Origin: Paramecium sonneborni
Taxonomy: Eukaryota; Ciliophora; Oligohymenophorea; Peniculida; Parameciidae
Reading direction: 5' to 3'
DNA: 64,000 nt
NCBI GenBank assembly: GCA_905182985.1
Contig: CAJJDN010000055.1
Span: 214,344-278,343, forward strand
Shown here: positions 62,145 through 64,000 of the stretch, piece after piece
How positions within the stretch are numbered: position 1 is the stretch's first letter
Layout: every line of letters starts with the position of its first letter
The notes under the pieces: model-generated
Told to the model about the DNA's origin: nothing
Database searches by the model: none
What the model saw: only the letters and a program-made list of their open reading frames with translations
Position numbers and translations under genes: made by a program

Positions 62145-62446
62145 AATATTAAAATATTTAATAATATTAATATTTTAATAATTATATTGATATAATCTAA
62201 TATATTTTTAATTTAACAAATTTCCAGGAATAAATTTAAGATTATAAGCTTAGAATATTTTTTGAATAATTGAATAAAACAATATAGAAGACTAAATTCA
62301 GATCAGTAATTTAATTGAATTATATGTATTTAGTGAGTTTATATTCAAATAAAAGGTTAGAATTTAATTAAAAAATACAATTAATAGTAGAATGATAAAG
62401 ATTATACATATATTAAATTTCTTCAGATAATTAAATATAAATTAGA
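62145..62446. other. Intergenic, no gene recognised
   Basis: These 302 bp upstream of the TPR gene are AT-rich. They must contain its promoter. No protein-like frame is seen on either strand. Confidence 0.45.
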
Positions 62447-62740
62447 ATGTCAAATATAGTTAAATGCAAATTAAGGATATAGAAGTATTAAATTAAGGGA
62501 TTTCGAATTCCCTCAATTATTAAACCAATTGATAAAGAGCCTTATATTCTGGTTTTTAAATAAAAAAATGCCTTAAATAAAAATTATTAACAAGCGAGAC
62601 ATGTTGTTAGATAGTTAATGAAACTGGAAGAAATTTAGATCTAGTTATTATTAAAAGCTTTCTATGGTAAATTAGCTTATATTTTAATAAAATAAGCATT
62701 TAATAAAAAAGTCTCCACTAGATTATGTTCCAGTTACTGA
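62447..62740 (+). CDS. Possible small basic protein or gene remnant, unknown
   Basis: An ATG opens a 97-residue frame ending in TGA: MSNIVKCKLRIQKYQIKGFR, PSIIKPIDKEPYILVFKQKN, and NYQQARHVVRQLMKLEEIQI. The composition is protein-like and more so than other frames nearby, but no family is recognised. Coding-like codons continue weakly past the stop in another frame, so this may be the worn remains of a longer gene. No intron clearly extends it. Confidence 0.35.
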
Positions 62741-63169
62741 ATAATAAAAAGTTATAGATAATTATTAATTCTTAAAAAAGTTAACATATAAATAATTTTA
62801 AGAACTCTTTGCCAAAAAATTTTGTATAACTTGATTTGATATATCAATGAATCTAGTAATATATGTTATTTTTAAGATCTTAAAAAAACAAGAAGATTTT
62901 AATTATATTATTATTAAAACAGATTCACTTAACGTCTAATTATTTAAATCAAACTCTAATGAATAATTGAGAACAGATTATAAAATAAAATAAATAAATT
63001 AGAATTTATATAGATCATAATTTTGATAAATAAAAAGAAAGTAACGATGACATTATGAATGAGTAATAAATATTTAAAATTTATAGATTCATCAATTAAG
63101 AATTCAATTTAAATTAAAATAAAATATTCAAATATTTAATGATTATTTTTAAAATTTGAAATTTTAATT
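62741..63169. other. Intergenic, no gene recognised
   Basis: This 429-bp AT-rich gap ends at the stop of the last gene (minus). Short open stretches exist but none looks like a protein. Confidence 0.45.
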
Positions 63170-64000
63170 TCAAAAATCTATCTAATATTGTTTAACCAAA
63201 AATTCTAATATCTCATCATCCATCTCATTAGTTTATTTTATTTAATCTAAGCATTTCTTGATATATGATTTAAATTCAGGTAAAAGAGTAATTGTCTTTA
63301 AAGTCATCTCATTTATATGCAAAAGAATTTCAAGAAATGAGCACATTAATTCAAAATCATACTGTTTTTTCATTATTTTAAGAAAATCTTCCTAAATTTG
63401 TTGAACTTTTTTATTTTCTGGATCATGTAGTTGTAAATATTTTAAAATCTCAATTTTTAATTATTTATCTTGATCTTCCTCTAATTTAAGTTATGAAATT
63501 TAAGAAAATATAACAGGATTTTATTAATATTTATAATTGAGAGCAGATAAAATTCCAACAGCATTCGTTTTATCAATATTTTTTACTCTCATTCCAATAC
63601 CTACTAAATATTTTTCCAATATATTTATATCAATTCTATGGAAACGTTACAATACCCCAAGTATAATTGATATATGTTCTAATGATAGATCCTTAGGGAC
63701 TACTTTTGTTTAGAGTTTTGTCACAAATTTATCATTTAAATCACACTCAACTGAAGCAAGGATCTAAAAAACATCTGCATAATTATCAGGTTTTATAGAA
63801 TTTAGGTTCTCATATAAATGTCTAATTTAAATTATTTAATTACTAGATCATCCTATTAGTTAATAATGAATTAAGCTTGCCATTTTTTATGATAACAGAG
63901 AGTAAGGCTATAACATCAAAGATTGGCATTTCATTAAAATTTTTAGAGTTAAGTTCATTCAATAAAATATCCCATTTTGCCGATTGCAATATGTCCTTAT
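63170..64000 (-). CDS. Helical-repeat protein, C-terminal part (runs off the window)
   Basis: The visible 268 residues are a chain of short helices: SAKWDILLNELNSKNFNEMP, FDVIALLSVIIKNGKLNSLL, DVFQILASVECDLNDKFVTK, LSLEHISIILGVLQRFHRID, and a C-terminus EMDDEILEFLVKQYQIDF. The alternating pattern suggests an alpha-solenoid such as those of organelle RNA-processing proteins (FASTK-like), but this is only a resemblance. One intron is 63822-63843 (22 nt). The start lies beyond 64000. Confidence 0.75.

Noticed and set aside
1..64000. tRNA, rRNA, CRISPR arrays, transposases and telomeric repeats.
   Set aside because: I looked for cloverleaf-type sequence with the conserved TTC-loop, repeat-spacer arrays, transposase-like frames and C4A2/C3A3 telomere repeats and saw none. 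Small or divergent RNA genes could be missed by eye.

Overview
The window reads as macronuclear DNA of a Paramecium, probably of the P. aurelia group. TAA and TAG run through every gene as glutamine codons and only TGA stops. Genes lie tens of bases apart on both strands. I placed about 68 introns, all 20-31 nt, nearly all GTA...AG. The sequence is very AT-rich. One gene encodes a trichocyst matrix protein, a hallmark of Paramecium extrusive organelles. Each multi-exon model was checked by summing the exons: all give whole codon numbers with no internal TGA.

Layout. 1-8.5 kb: start of a 14-3-3 gene (minus), a Ser/Thr kinase, a TBC1D22-like Rab GAP, a small SFI1-like gene (minus), two decayed genes, and a membrane protein (minus). 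8.6-26 kb: an alpha/beta hydrolase, coatomer alpha (COPA), a stomatin-like protein, CEP131-like, two unknown genes, an LRRCC1/VFL1-like protein, a trichocyst matrix protein, a protein with repeated DIxG motifs, and a long coiled-coil protein (minus). 26-41 kb: a C2-domain membrane protein, a Cys-rich surface-type protein, ribosomal protein uS2 (RPSA), a small coiled-coil protein, a kinase pseudogene, a Pumilio protein, an unknown gene, SF-assemblin (minus), a NAA60-like acetyltransferase, a C2 pseudogene and a WASP-like protein. 41-50 kb: an unknown gene with a C2HC-like motif (minus), NADP isocitrate dehydrogenase, POP5, a hotdog thioesterase, a Cdh1/Fizzy-related APC/C activator (minus), a CFAP157-like coiled-coil protein (minus), a BET-like bromodomain protein and a small unknown. 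50-64 kb: a 1,209-aa Gln-rich protein, a 1,252-aa protein with an apparently dead crotonase domain, a coiled-coil/TBC-like gene (minus), a zinc-finger TPR gene (minus) and a partial helical-repeat gene (minus).

Two stretches are scaffolding artefacts rather than biology: a 1,230-bp direct repeat around a 72-N gap (28460-30991) and a 1,147-bp direct repeat around a single N at 39137. The correct sequence most likely holds one copy of each.

The genes are not an operon. Several fit one theme, basal bodies, cilia and cortex (SFI1-like, CEP131, LRRCC1, SF-assemblin, CFAP157-like, perhaps the DIxG protein). Four decayed genes (WD-like, Myb-like, kinase, C2) fit the slow loss of duplicates after whole-genome duplication known in Paramecium. 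I found no tRNA, rRNA, CRISPR, transposon or new multi-gene system. The most interesting items are the pseudoenzyme with a very large extension, the DIxG repeat protein, the set of 3n stopless introns, and TPR units that each carry an intron at the same place.
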